From Ovis canadensis (lineage: Eukaryota > Chordata > Mammalia > Artiodactyla > Bovidae): a stretch of 64,000 nt of DNA. Under the pieces are notes generated by a model. It did no database searches. It saw nothing but the letters and a program-made list of their open reading frames with translations, and was not told the DNA's origin. Positions 47,601 to 56,628 of the stretch are shown here, one piece after another. Within the stretch, counting starts at the first letter, position 1; each line of letters opens with the position of its first letter. The DNA lies in the NCBI RefSeq assembly GCF_042477335.2, contig NC_091247.1, positions 10,777,501-10,841,500 of the forward strand, in the 5' to 3' direction. The translations under genes were made by a program, and so were the position numbers.

Positions 47601-50272
47601 TGGAGTCTCAACCACTGGACCGCCAGGGAGTCCCCTTCACTGTTGGTCTTACCCAGATCTATGGTGTGCACATCTGAGAAGCTTCTGTTTGGATCTGCTC
47701 CCCCAACAATGAAGACCTTCCCTCTCTTGGCATCACCAACAGGGGGTAAATATGAGCAGCTGTGACCCACCCGTGCACAGGGGCTGTCTCCAACCAGGGT
47801 CAGGGTGTACCTGCCAAAGGGAAGATATATTCAGGAGGCCTGAACAGAGAATAAATGCAGCAGTGTGTTCTTTGCACTCCTCATGGAACAGTCACCAGAG
47901 AGAAGGGTCTTATACACACACAGACTTTTAAAATAATGCCCAGCAAAGCAGCATTTTTGTGATTAATAACAGTACCTTCCCTTTGCACATAACCTTTGGT
48001 TTTTTAATTCTGTCCCTACTTTCATCTCACATTAACCTCCTGGGGATGCCCTTGACTAGTAATTGTCCCCATGTGGTAGAGGCAGAAACTGATACACAGA
48101 TATGTTCAATGGTATGTCCTGGCACAAGATGGTACTTATGAGCACGGCTTGCCCATTCAGACAGACCTAGTGCAAGTCCTAGTTCCCATGCTTTCTCCAG
48201 GTATGCCCTTTTAGAAGTCACTTTAGTTTCCTCATTTGTAAAATGAAGACAGCAATAATTAAACCTGTGAAGAATGAGATGCACTCTTACACGGCAGGGA
48301 AGAACTCAGTAAATGATAGCCGAGCTTTATGTATAATCGCGTGAGAACCAACAGCACCAAAGCTCCCACCACTAGCCAGTGACGCTTCCCTCTGCCAAGT
48401 AATATTCTCCATCCTTCATTGAATTTTAAGAGCTTTTCCAGATTACTCATAAAGCTTGACCTGATGGAAGCCAAAGCTAGCTCTCAGAAAAATCAAATAT
48501 AGGATCCATTTATTCCGCTCTGTAAAGTTATTCTGAATGCTGACACTTCAACCTTTCTGGTTGGAAAAGAAAATTCTGTAGCTGTTTTTCTGGCATTTGG
48601 GACTCTTGGCTCTCCCCTCCTTCTCGTGCCTTTCTCCTGGCCTGGCTTCCCCACACTCATTCCTTTTGGTTCTCTATCCACCTGTCTGGCTGCACTTTCT
48701 GTTTCCTTCTCTGACTCCTTTCCCTCCAGCTTTCTTCCAACCCCCATGGATTCTCTTTGTCTTAGTCTAGGTTTGCTTATCTGATCAATTCTATATGTAC
48801 TGATGGCTTCAATTACCATCTATCTACACGTTCATCAGTGATTTCAAAATCTGTTTCTTTTCCAGATCTCTCTTTTGATGTCCAGATTCACGTATCACAT
48901 TACTGCCCGAATGACTGCTAACCATGTACCATGCCTACTGCTAATTTCGCTACAACCCTGGTCTCACTCAACTTGCACAAAACACCTTTAAGGACAGTAC
49001 TGTTATCATCTGAGTTTTACAGCTATGGACCTGACGCTTAGAAAGGTTAAATAATTTATTCAAGGGCACACAGTTCTCCAGCTACATGGTGAATAAGACA
49101 AAAGAAGTCCCTGCTTCATAGCCCTGCCAGACTAGTTGGGAAGAAAAACACTAAACAGATAATTTCACAAATAACTACTTCATTTCTGTGCTATAAAGGA
49201 TAACTGGATATATAGTATGAGAACATACCACAGGGGGTCCCTACTCTGTAAGAAGAGCTGGGTGGGCACAGAGGTGGGCACAGAAGACTTCCTAAAGAAG
49301 CCCCATTTTAACTGAGATCTGAAGTATGATAAGTTATTAATAGCTGGGCAAAGAAAGGGACAAAAGATGGGGGGAAAGGGTGATCCAGGTAGAGGGACCG
49401 GCCGGTTCAGTTCCTCAGTGGAACAGTGCAAACCACGTTAAAGGAAGAGAAAGAGAACAAGGTGTGAGCAGGGGTTCGTAAAGTTGGAAAGGTAGGTAGG
49501 GACAGATTATGCAGGGCCCAGTGGGTCATTTTATGGACTCTGGTTTCTATCCTAAGACCAACACAGAGGAACAAAAGGCTTTTAATCCAGAGAATACCAT
49601 GATCAGATTTATGATGGGTAGAGAGCAAAAGTGGACATGGAGAAGGCCAATCAAAGGATCTCCTCCAAGGTCCTGCAGAAGCACTACCTCCTCTCTACAG
49701 CCCTCTGTGAGCCTTGCTTCAGCACTGATCACTTTTCATCACCATCATCAGGTTAGTCCGCAGCCCCCCCACCCCCAACACCGAGACTATTCATTCACCT
49801 TTGTACCTTCAGCACCTACACTGTAACTGCCCCGGTCAGGCCAGTGTTAGTTGTTGAATGAAGGGTGGGCTGAACAAGCACTCAAGAAACAGTGAAGCCA
49901 GTTTAATCTAATTCCCTGAAAACCTTAAAAAATGAGTCACAGCTTGGGGGAAGACACAGTGCTGGAGCTGAGGATGCCAGATGGCCAGTGTCTTACTCGT
50001 CTCGGTAAATGGATTCTAATAAAATCAACATCTGCTCTGTGATAATTATTGCCCCACTACCTTTCCTCCGAAGACCTCGGACAGTTTGAGTCTAATTACC
50101 AGAAACTGCAGACAGATTCATCTCTACCCTTTTTCATAGATGATCAAATATGTTAGTAATCTACTTATAAATGAAACAAAAACTCATGTGTTTCTCTGTC
50201 TGAATCCTTCCTTACAGACCATGTTTCTTTCCTGGGCTTGTCTCCAGGCTCCAAGACTGGCAGCTGCTTCAT
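28565..50272 (-). CDS. RABEPK: RABEPK: Rab9 effector protein with kelch motifs (p40), complete
   Basis: It encodes the Rab9 effector p40, a kelch beta-propeller protein that promotes transport from late endosomes to the trans-Golgi and binds PIKfyve. Coding exons, in gene order: 50272-50220, 47810-47653, 41046-40894, 35646-35485, 32209-32060, 29302-29153 and 28857-28565. They join to 1119 nt, which is 372 residues and TAA, the human length. The protein starts [15 protein letters not shown]. Kelch repeats with FGG/VGG/HGG turns are visible ([55 protein letters not shown]). The last repeat carries a Ser/Glu-rich insertion of about 35 residues. All acceptors are AG and all donors GT, and no frameshift was seen. 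Introns hold BovB copies, SINEs and a mariner remnant. The gene lies tail to tail with HSPA5. Confidence 0.97.
29153..29302 (-). CDS. RABEPK: RABEPK exon 7
   Basis: 150 nt, phase 1 at both ends. It begins DMKWQKL, contains [13 protein letters not shown] and ends YQYHI. Donor ATAG|GTGAGC. Confidence 0.96.
29621..29669. repeat. Alternating purine-pyrimidine microsatellite
   Basis: GTGT, (GC)8, then (GT)n and a short GCACAC tail: 49 nt of unbroken alternation, followed after one break by 18 nt more. It lies in RABEPK intron 6, about 320 nt before exon 7. Confidence 0.95.
30405..30539 (-). mobile_element. CHR-type SINE
   Basis: 'ctttatttttggttgcactg' to 'ggaccaccagggaagtcc'. Confidence 0.85.
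30565..31412 (+). mobile_element. BovB LINE, 5'-truncated, with target duplication
   Basis: 848 bp between perfect 11-bp duplications AACAGATATAC (30554-30564 and 31413-31423). It starts in the reverse transcriptase just before [12 protein letters not shown] (motif intact), stays open to 31026, and ends with the (GAACT)n-like tail. It lies in RABEPK intron 6, antisense to the gene. Confidence 0.95.
31804..31883. mobile_element. Mariner-derived miniature element (hairpin)
   Basis: Termini TTGGGTTGGCC and GGCCAACCCAA are perfect inverted repeats, and the interior 'ttttctgtaagatcttacag' is also largely self-complementary. This matches internally deleted ruminant mariner copies. It lies in RABEPK intron 6, 176 nt past the exon 6 donor. 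Confidence 0.85.
32060..32209 (-). CDS. RABEPK: RABEPK exon 6
   Basis: 150 nt, phase 1 at both ends. [14 protein letters not shown] to LHCIDI, with [15 protein letters not shown]. Donor ATCA|GTAAGT. Confidence 0.96.
32690..32900 (+). mobile_element. MIR SINE
   Basis: 'ttacgtggccttgcacgtgt', 'aatacctacctctcagggtt' and 'gtggattaaatgatgatg' follow the MIR order. Confidence 0.75.
33200..33710 (+). mobile_element. L1 fragments including ruminant L1 3' tail
   Basis: 33200-33400 resembles an old L1 3' part. 33585-33710 has the G-rich tract and 'tacacccgtggtggattcat', 'tcaatgtatggcaaacccaa' and an A-rich tail typical of the ruminant L1 3' end. An AT/AC microsatellite is at 33460-33515. Confidence 0.7.
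34009..34237 (-). mobile_element. Bov-tA SINE
   Basis: 'tgtgctaagtcacttcagtc' to 'tagcatcacctgggaagccc'; it carries a small duplication in the tRNA-like head ('catctcttgcatctcctgca'). Confidence 0.9.
34446..34567 (+). mobile_element. Bov-A SINE monomer
   Basis: 'aatggcaacccactccagtg' to 'acgactgaagcgacttagta', with a (GTA)n end. Confidence 0.9.
34787..34996 (-). mobile_element. Bov-tA SINE
   Basis: 'tgtttagtcgctcagttgtg' to 'tgagccatcagggaagcccc'. Confidence 0.9.
35485..35646 (-). CDS. RABEPK: RABEPK exon 5
   Basis: 162 nt, phase 1 at both ends. [20 protein letters not shown] to LHVFDA, with [12 protein letters not shown]. Acceptor GGACCAG|AT. Confidence 0.96.
36046..36078. repeat. (TAG)n-type microsatellite
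   Basis: Imperfect TAG/GTA trinucleotide run in RABEPK intron 4. Confidence 0.85.
36227..37800 (-). mobile_element. BovB LINE with long reverse transcriptase frame
   Basis: About 1.57 kb, 5'-truncated, sense to RABEPK in intron 4. The minus strand is open for 288 codons (37477-36611) and spans the RT core: [20 protein letters not shown], then [20 protein letters not shown], then YADD (36998-37009) and the C-terminal [12 protein letters not shown]. An earlier piece (37885-37574) reads [10 protein letters not shown] to WPQD. The endonuclease domain is absent, so the copy cannot move by itself. Confidence 0.95.
38128..38265 (-). mobile_element. CHR-2-type SINE
   Basis: A CTTC repeat leads into 'gccttgtgggattttagttc' and ends 'ctgaaccgtcagggaattcc'. 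Confidence 0.85.
38418..38540 (+). mobile_element. CHR-2-type SINE
   Basis: 'ggggacttccctgatagtcc' to 'ttcatagccaaaaaacac'. Confidence 0.85.
39334..39970 (+). mobile_element. CHR-2 SINE inside an old L1 fragment
   Basis: The SINE is at 39337-39455 ('gagttccctggtggcctagt'). Flanking text 'ccttctggaga' and 'cgtcctggagaa' looks like a decayed duplication. L1 3' sequence follows to about 39970 ('gaggaattatggtattatca', 'atacagccattaaaaatg'). Confidence 0.65.
40155..40545. mobile_element. MER5A-like hAT fossil
   Basis: Outer segments 'tcagggtttcttaactttgg' and 'tgtcccctggggggcacaat' fit MER5A (hAT-Charlie). A second hAT-type element interrupts it. Confidence 0.75.
40237..40434. mobile_element. 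MER1-like hAT element nested in MER5A
   Basis: Termini 'caggggtcctcaacc' and 'ggttggggaccactg' are inverted. The flanking octamers CATTATAG (40229-40236) and CATTACAG (40435-40442) differ at one base, which fits an aged 8-bp hAT duplication. Confidence 0.8.
40894..41046 (-). CDS. RABEPK: RABEPK exon 4
   Basis: 153 nt, phase 1 at both ends. [20 protein letters not shown] to LQVLNP, with [14 protein letters not shown]. Acceptor TTTCTAG|GAAC. Confidence 0.96.
41521..41680 (+). mobile_element. CHR-type SINE
   Basis: 'actcccctggtgtccaacga', 'gggttcgatccctggttggg' and 'gcatgcctcaactaagac', then an A-rich tail. Confidence 0.8.
42403..42762 (+). mobile_element. BovB LINE 3' fragment
   Basis: 'tttgaactgtggttctgaag' to 'caacttagcaactgaacaac'. 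It is coding-end plus 3' UTR only, in RABEPK intron 3, antisense. Confidence 0.92.
42909..42999 (+). mobile_element. CHR-2-type SINE, truncated
   Basis: 'gagttctctgatggcctaga' to 'gcatggcagggcaaaaaaa'. Confidence 0.75.
43303..43422 (-). mobile_element. CHR-2-type SINE
   Basis: 'tttttttggccacacaatga' to 'ggatcaccagggaagtccct'. Confidence 0.8.
43423..44716. other. RABEPK intron 3 stretch, mostly unassigned
   Basis: 44160-44620 looks like an old mammalian-wide repeat ('aggcttggagaccaaaagag', 'gtggcttggaccacagtagt'), similar in kind to 49170-49700. The class is not known to me. No exon is seen. Confidence 0.35.
44717..47369 (+). mobile_element. BovB LINE, the most complete copy in the window
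   Basis: About 2.65 kb, antisense to RABEPK in intron 3. In order: endonuclease part with GDWNAKVG (about 45027) and DYIL...SDHELL (45230-45320), spacer, then RT with [20 protein letters not shown] (about 46362-46421) and the C-terminal YGCQSWT. Stops and frame changes break it at several points (for example a TAG near 45498). The catalytic YADD reads YADE (46671-46682). The last part of the 3' UTR, after 'aagctccaggagctc', is missing. Confidence 0.95.
47513..47634 (-). mobile_element. CHR-2-type SINE beside RABEPK exon 3
   Basis: A T14 run, 'accatgccacatggcaaggt' and 'ggaccgccagggagtcccc'. In the direction of RABEPK transcription it begins about 17 nt after the exon 3 donor. Confidence 0.88.
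47653..47810 (-). CDS. RABEPK: RABEPK exon 3
   Basis: 158 nt. Acceptor TTTGGCAG|G completes W18, then [20 protein letters not shown] to VHTIDL with [15 protein letters not shown]. Donor CTGG|GTAAGA. Confidence 0.96.
47811..50219 (-). other. RABEPK: RABEPK intron 2
   Basis: An old repeat of uncertain class is at about 49170-49700. MIR-like text is near 48980-49090. No further exon is supported, because exon 2 joins exon 3 in frame. Confidence 0.5.
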
Positions 50273-50278
50273 GATGTC
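50220..50278 (-). CDS. RABEPK: RABEPK exon 2 with start codon
   Basis: Acceptor CATAG|GACATC, then ATG at 50272-50270 and residues [17 protein letters not shown] plus two bases of W18. The donor is unusual: ACATG|GTCTGTAAGG. Confidence 0.93.
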
Positions 50279-51239
50279 CTATGCATAAGACAGAAAGGCA
50301 CTCTTTAGACATTGACTACTATCTTCTACCTAACACACAGAGATTACTTCCCATTAAAAAAAAAATTCCTGTTGATATACCCATTTCTAGGGTCTGATCT
50401 GAATAAGTACTACCAACCTTTTGATAAAAACTTACATTTGGGAGGCAACAATAACACAATTTTCTTAATCCAATTACAGAATGTTTTTTGCTTGAAGTTT
50501 TCTGTGTCTGTGGTTTTCATGGGGAAAGGGCATATATCAAAATAATTTTGGAGGTCATAAGGTATTTATATTTATCAAAAGATAAAACACTTTAAAAAGC
50601 TGAGAAATACCAAACTCTAGGATAACTCTTGGCCCAGAATGACATTCAAAGCCTTCTGGTCTCAACCTCCTTTTCAGGAGCTCAACTCTAAATTTCTTGC
50701 TCTATTGAGCTGTTCTTACTACATTTGTTCCTTTGAAATGCCAAGCCCTTTCATAACTTGCAACTTATGCTGCTTCCCTTACCTGAAATGTCTCTTTCCT
50801 TCTGGTCAACTAGTAAACTCCTAGTTATCCCCCAAAGTCCAGTTCAACTGTCCCATCCTTATTGAAACCTTCCCTTATTTGTTGCTTTCCTCTGACATTC
50901 TCAAGTTATTCTCCATCCAAAGGCAAGCTACCGTAATTGCAGAATCACCCTGAATGTAATTATCTATTTAAAAGTCTCTAGACTAGATTCTAGACTAAAT
51001 TCCAAGGAAGCTGGGCCTCTCCGATGCATTCAGAGAACCAACTAGTGCCCGGTATAGGGCAGAAGTGAGGGGTGAGTGAATAATGAAAGAAAATAGATAA
51101 CATTTCCGGGAGGTGAATGGATAAATCCAACCTTCAGCCTAAGCCACTAACTGCTGTTCCCAAAGCCCAGAGCTCAGTGGGGTAAACTTCACCTGGCCCG
51201 GGACCTCCCGCAGCAGCCCCTGCCAGTCCCATCCCCCAG

Positions 51240-51640
51240 TCCCATCCCCTCGTGGCAGCGATCAGCGATAGGAGACAGGGTCAGGAGAGAACCGGCTGGT
51301 TCCAGTCCGTCAGTGTGGCTGGGCCGGAGCCTGAGGATGTCTACCCGGCGTTTACTACCCGGCCTAGCTCCATTCCCCTAAAAGATGCAGCCGCCCCCGC
51401 CCGGGATCGCTTGAAACCGGGGTTCCGAAGCACCCCGACCCAGCTCCGGACTGCATTACCTGCGGCAGTTTAGGCCAGTCCCGGGCCGTGGCTCCGCCCC
51501 AGTGGGGGCGGGTCTTAGACATTCGCCCCTCCTCCAGACCCCGGAAGAGCGCGGCGGCCAACCGCTCCCAGCCTGTAGGGCTGGCTCCCCGGGGCGCGCC
51601 CTTGGAAGGGAGCGGGAGGGGTCCTGGTGTCCCAGGTGAA
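51240..51640 (-). promoter_or_regulatory. RABEPK: RABEPK CpG-island promoter
   Basis: A CpG-rich, TATA-less region. Two GC boxes (GCTCCGCCCC at 51491-51500 and GGGGGCGGGT at 51504-51513) and an ETS-type CCGGAAG (51541-51547) lie just upstream of the predicted exon 1. I found no ZNF143-type motif here. Confidence 0.75.
51460..51530 (-). other. RABEPK: Predicted RABEPK non-coding exon 1
   Basis: The minus strand reads CTGCCGCAG|GTAATG, a good donor with the last exon base at 51460. The exon would splice to 50278. Its 5' limit is only estimated from the GC boxes. Confidence 0.6.
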
Positions 51641-51993
51641 GACCTGCTTGTGTATTTCTCCAGAGCTGAACTGGCCAGGTCTTCCTGCGGGCCCTACCTC
51701 CCCGGCGGAGTAAATAAGGCACGGCTACTTGGAAACGACTTCCAAGCGAAACGCCAGGGGTTGGGCATCTATTTAGGTGACCCAAATCCCCGTGGGCTAT
51801 CTTAAAGGAGCTAGGATATTTTCATTTCCAGCGGTTGTTAGAAATGGTTTCTGAAAGGGAGAGTTGAGGGTGCTTTCCCGGGTGTAAATTTCTCTGCGCG
51901 ATCTTTAGGCCAATTCAAGCTTTGGCGCTTTAAAAAGCTGACTCATTCCACGATTAGCATTTGTAACTATGGCAGGCACTATGCTGAACCTGC

Positions 51994-52280
51994 AAGGAGA
52001 TCAAACCAGTCAATCCTAAAGGAAATCAACCCTGAATATTCATCGGAAGGACCGATGCTGAAGTTGAAGCTGGAATACTTGGGACACCTGATGAGAAGAA
52101 CCAACTCATTGGAAAAGACCCTGATTCTGGGAAAGATGAGGGCAGGAGGAGAAGGGGAGGACAGAGGATGAGATGGTTGGATAGCATCATTGACTCAATG
52201 GACATGAGTTTGAGCATGTTGGTGAGTTGGTGATGGACAGAGAAGCCTGGCTTGCTGCAGTCCATGGGGTCGCAAATGAG
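51994..52280 (+). mobile_element. BovB LINE 3' fragment
   Basis: 'gcaaggagatcaaaccagtc' to 'gcagtccatggggtcgcaaa'. The extreme 3' tail is replaced by unrelated text. Confidence 0.9.
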
Positions 52281-52479
52281 CATCTGAAGAACAATGCTGA
52301 ACAGGGCAAACTTGCCCCCGGCCTCTTGGAGTTTACAGTCTTAACTAGAGAGAGACAGAAGGAAGGAGGGAGTGAGATGAAACAGAAAAACCAATAACTA
52401 GGTACATTCGTAAAAAGTGCAAGGAACAAAAAGTTCATCAAGAAGAGTATCTATTCTCATGGAAGTTACTCTTCTTTGG

Positions 52480-52597
52480 GCCCCAGTGTCACCAGTCTGT
52501 AAAATGGAGCTAATAAGGTTTCTGTCACAAGGCTATGCTGAGGAATACACGAGCTAATGTTTATAAAGTGCTTAGTGCCCAGTGACTGACACAGAGC
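52480..52597 (+). mobile_element. MIR-like SINE fragment
   Basis: 'gtctgtaaaatggagctaat' and 'tttataaagtgcttagtgcc'. Confidence 0.6.
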
Positions 52598-52965
52598 TTG
52601 TTGTTCAGTGTTTAGCAGCTGAATCGTGTCTGACTCTGCCTCCCTATAACTGCAGAATGCCAGGCCTCCCTGTCCTGCACCATCTCCCGGAGTTTGTTCA
52701 AACTCATGTCCATTGAGTCCATGATGCCATCCAACCATCTCGTTCTCTGCTGCCCTCTTCTCCTCCTGTCCTTAATCTTTCCCAGTATCAGGGTCTTTTC
52801 CAATGAGCTGGCACTTTGCATCAGATGGCCAAAATATTGGAGCTGCAGCATCAGTCCTTCCAATGAATATTCAGGGTTGATTCCTCTAGAAATGACTAGT
52901 TTGATCTCCTTGCATTCAAGGGACTCTCAAGAGACTTCTCCAGCACCACAATTTGAAAGTGTCTG
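52598..52965 (-). mobile_element. BovB LINE 3' fragment
   Basis: 'tgttgttcagtgtttagcag' to 'ctccagcaccacaatttgaa'; diverged. Confidence 0.9.
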
Positions 52966-53249
52966 TAAAATGTAATGCTATTCCTAGCTGTAAATGAACT
53001 CTAGACACCAGTTCTGAGTTAGAAGTGTTCATCTGCATTATTGTTAGTCTCTTTCATAACCACAGGTTCCCAGTGGCTTTCCAGAAACTGGAGAGCTGGT
53101 TCAACTGTGTCTATGTTCCTGAGAAACCCACGATCAGGAGGACTGAGTTATATCCCAGGAACTGGAAGAAACAGCTAAGGAAGGAAACCACAGGAGCTCC
53201 TGTGGTACAGAGCTTCAAGCTATGCTAGTGGAGTGGGAAGTGGACAGAC

Positions 53250-53410
53250 CTACTTGGGGTCACATACAGGCTCCAGTGCTAACCATCTAAACTTGGCATT
53301 TGGCAAGTTCATTATCCTCTCTGAGCTCTAGGTTCTTCATGTCTAAAATGGAAATATCTAAATATTTAAATGGAATGTAAATTATCTACCTCAAAGAGGG
53401 AGTAGTTGAG
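53250..53410 (+). mobile_element. MIR SINE
   Basis: 'atttggcaagttcattatcc', 'tctgagctctaggttcttca', 'gtctaaaatggaaatatc'. Confidence 0.65.
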
Positions 53411-53471
53411 AGTTAATAGTACAGGTGAAGGACCAACTTGGTAAATCTTTTTGCTACTTGAATCTATAACA

Positions 53472-53603
53472 GACATATATTTATTTATTTACTGGCCACA
53501 CTTTATGGCATGCAGGAGCTTAGTTCCCTGACCAGGGACTAAACCGATGCCACCTATGTTGAAAGCGTGGACTCTTAACTACTGTATTGCTAGGGAAGTC
53601 CTT
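53472..53603 (-). mobile_element. CHR-type SINE
   Basis: 'atttatttactggccacact' to 'gtattgctagggaagtcctt'. Confidence 0.8.
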
Positions 53604-53947
53604 CCAACAAAAATTTATTGACAAAATGGAATTTGCAGTCTGCTGCTCTCTCTACAGTTCGTGTATCTATTCCAAACACCTGAAGTCTTTGTGAGTTCCC
53701 TTCTTAACGGAAGAATTTCCATGACTGCCAAAGAGGAGTTTCCTGCTCTCCTTCAGGAAAGAAAACTAAAGGCCAGGTTGGCTCTGCCATATGTCCATGT
53801 GCATCTAGATGGAGATTTCTGCTCACAGCTGCAAATTGCTCTGATGTTCCTTGTGTTTTTGAGATAAATCTGTTTCAAGGTGCCATGCTGGAGTTGCACA
53901 TAAACAAGAAAAATTGGAAGAGGTTTGTGGGCAAAATAGCAACAAGT

Positions 53948-54115
53948 ATTCTTTTTATTATTGGAATATAACTGCTTTACAATGTTTTGTTAGTTTTTGC
54001 TGTACAACAAAGTGAATCAGCTATTAATATATGTATGCATGTATCCCCTTTCTCTTGAGCCTCCCTCCCACCCTGCTACAACCAGTTTTCATTGTGGGAC
54101 CTGTCCTTTCAGACT
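53948..54115 (-). mobile_element. L1 3' end fragment
   Basis: 'ttggaatataactgctttac' through 'cttgagcctccctcccaccc'. Confidence 0.8.
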
Positions 54116-54639
54116 AGAAATTACATTTCAGAAAGTGTTGGAAAGAACTTTTTTTTTTGGAAAGAACTTTTGAGATCTATTTGTAAACTGGAAGTTGAGG
54201 CCCAGAGAAGTTAAAATGACTAACCCACTGAAATGGCAGAACCAGGAGCCCAGATCTCCTGTTTTGTGCAAGGGAGACTAAGAACATATTCCAGTCAGCA
54301 AGCTCTGTACACTCTGTCGCAAACCACCCAGTGTGCCCGTCAACTCTTCTAAGAACTCATCCAACACTGAGAATGTCAAGAGTGAGTTTTTCTGAATGAG
54401 GTGAGTCTGCCAGGAGGGAGCTTCTAACTGCCAGACAGTTTGGTAATGTGAAGACTGCCTCTTATTTTCACTGGAAGGGGATACCATCTGCCTTCATTAC
54501 CTACCTGTTCACTGACTTATCGACAAGGGAAGCAATGAGGCTCGTGACACCTTCCTTTCAAGCATTTTATTGTTTTAAAGAATGTTCATATCTATTCCCC
54601 TGTTTTTCTCCCTTCCCAATTCTGAGAAGAAACCTTTTT

Positions 54640-54788
54640 TTAATTTTTAAAAATGTATTTATTTGCCTGTGCTGAGTCTTAGGTGTGGTATCGGGAACTA
54701 CTTCCTTGACCAGAGGACCAGAGATTGAACCGGGGCCCCCACCCTGGGAGTGTGAAGTCTTAACCACAGGACCACCAGGGAATTCCCT
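54640..54788 (-). mobile_element. CHR-type SINE
   Basis: 'tttatttgcctgtgctgagt' to 'ggaccaccagggaattccct'. Confidence 0.85.
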
Positions 54789-54985
54789 GAGGAGAAATCT
54801 TGAATAGGATTAATTCCCAGTTATTGAAGTTCAGAGATGAAAAGTGATTGTCAGTTTCTTCAAACAGGACTGTAAAAAAAAAATGTCAAACACCAATAAC
54901 ATTGCTTCCTCTTTTGGGATTTTTTTTTTTCTTCCAAAAACTCTGAGCCTATTATCTCTATACTCCCCACCCAAAGTCGTCATCT

Positions 54986-55195
54986 TCTTTTTTTTTTAAT
55001 GTTTGTTTGGCTGTACCAGGTCTTAGTTGCAGCATGCAGGAACTTCTATCTTCGTCATGGCATGCAGGAGCTTTAGTTGCAGCATGCTAATCTTAGTTGT
55101 GGTGTGTGGAATCTGGTTCTCTAACCAGGGATGGAACCAGGGCCCCTCCATTAGGAGAGCAGAGTCTTAGCCACTGGACCACCAGGGAAGTCCCC
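54986..55195 (-). mobile_element. CHR-type SINE
   Basis: 'gtttgtttggctgtaccagg', three 'agttgcagcatgc'-type modules, and 'ggaccaccagggaagtcccc'. Confidence 0.88.
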
Positions 55196-55730
55196 TGCGT
55201 AAAGTCTTATATGTGACCTCTTTAGAAAGATGTTTTCTGCTCAGCCAATATTCAGAGCTAACACCTTGTATTCACTGTACACAACATTGTTTTAAACCCT
55301 TTCTATATACCAACTGTATTAAACTTCAGTACAAGCCTAGAAGATAAGTATTCTTTTTTCCCCTACATATTGAGGGGGAAGGTAAGTATTCTTATTCACT
55401 CCCTGTGAAGCAAGCACTGTTATTATCTCCACATTGGAACTGAGAAAACTGGAGCACAGAAAGGATAGATAACTTTACCAAAGTCACACAGGGAGGACTA
55501 GAACCTGGGTTTGAACTTTAGCCATTTGGTGCTAGAGTCTGCACACGTGATGTCCATATGTTGCCAACATAATGTAGGCCTCTTCTACTCCATTTTTCTT
55601 ACTCGTGGCACCCCATTTTCTCCCTTTTTACCATGAATAATACTTTGCAATTAATTCTTGCTCATTTATTTTTGTTATTAGAATGTATTACCCAGAGGGC
55701 AGGAATCTTATATGTTTCATTTATATCGTA

Positions 55731-55860
55731 GGTGTGTACGTGCTAAGTCGCTTCAGTCGTGTATAACTCTGCCACCCTATGGAGTGTAGCCCGCCAGGCT
55801 CCTCTATCCATGGATTCTCCAGGCAAGAATACTGAAGTGGGTTGCCATGCCCTTCTCCAC
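55731..55860 (-). mobile_element. Bov-A SINE monomer
   Basis: 'gtgtgtacgtgctaagtcgc' to 'gttgccatgcccttctccac'. Confidence 0.88.
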
Positions 55861-56497
55861 AGTCACAGGTACTATATAACTATTAATTGAATAAATGAAG
55901 GTGCCATTCTGCAACAAACTTTTAAGGATTAATTTTACTTTGAAACAACTTCATACTTACAGAACAGTTACAAGAATAATACAAAGAACTTCACCCAGAT
56001 ACCTCAATAAAATGTCATCAAAATACACTTTAGGGCCAGAGGATGGATCCAGGATTAGTCGAACAACAAATATTTATGGAGCACCTGCTGTTATTGGGTT
56101 ATAGAACTGTCTCCTAATTGGTCTTTCAGCTGCAGTTGTTGCCTCCTACACAGCAGCCAGAGAGATCCTTTTAAAACAAGTTAGATCGTTACTTCTCTGC
56201 TCAAAAGTCTGCAATAATTCCTCATTGCATGAAAAGTAAAAAATCAGTGTTCTTTTCTCTCATCTTCTCTTCTACTCCTCTCACCTTGATCCAACCACAC
56301 TAATCTTCTTGCCATTTCCCTAAGATTCTAGACATGCTTTTTTTTTTTTTTAATCAGAGTCTCTGCATCAGCTGTCTTTGTAATTTTTCTCAAGTAATTA
56401 GAGAGCTATCTCCTCTGCTTCTTTGTTGGTTCCTAAACATGCATCACTACATCTCCCTTACTCTGCTGTGTTCCTTTTTTCCCCCTAGCAGTTACCA

Positions 56498-56628
56498 GAG
56501 AAGGCAATGGCACCCCACTCCAGTACTCTTGCCTGGAAAATTCCATGGATGCAGGAGCCTGGTGGGTTGCAGTCCATGGGGTCGCACAGAGTCAGACACG
56601 ACCGGGGTGACTTAGCAGCAGCAGCAGC
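56498..56628 (+). mobile_element. Bov-A SINE with clean target duplication
   Basis: Perfect 11-bp duplication AGCAGTTACCA at 56487-56497 and 56629-56639. The body runs 'gagaaggcaatggcacccca' to 'gtgacttagcagcagcagca'. Confidence 0.93.
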
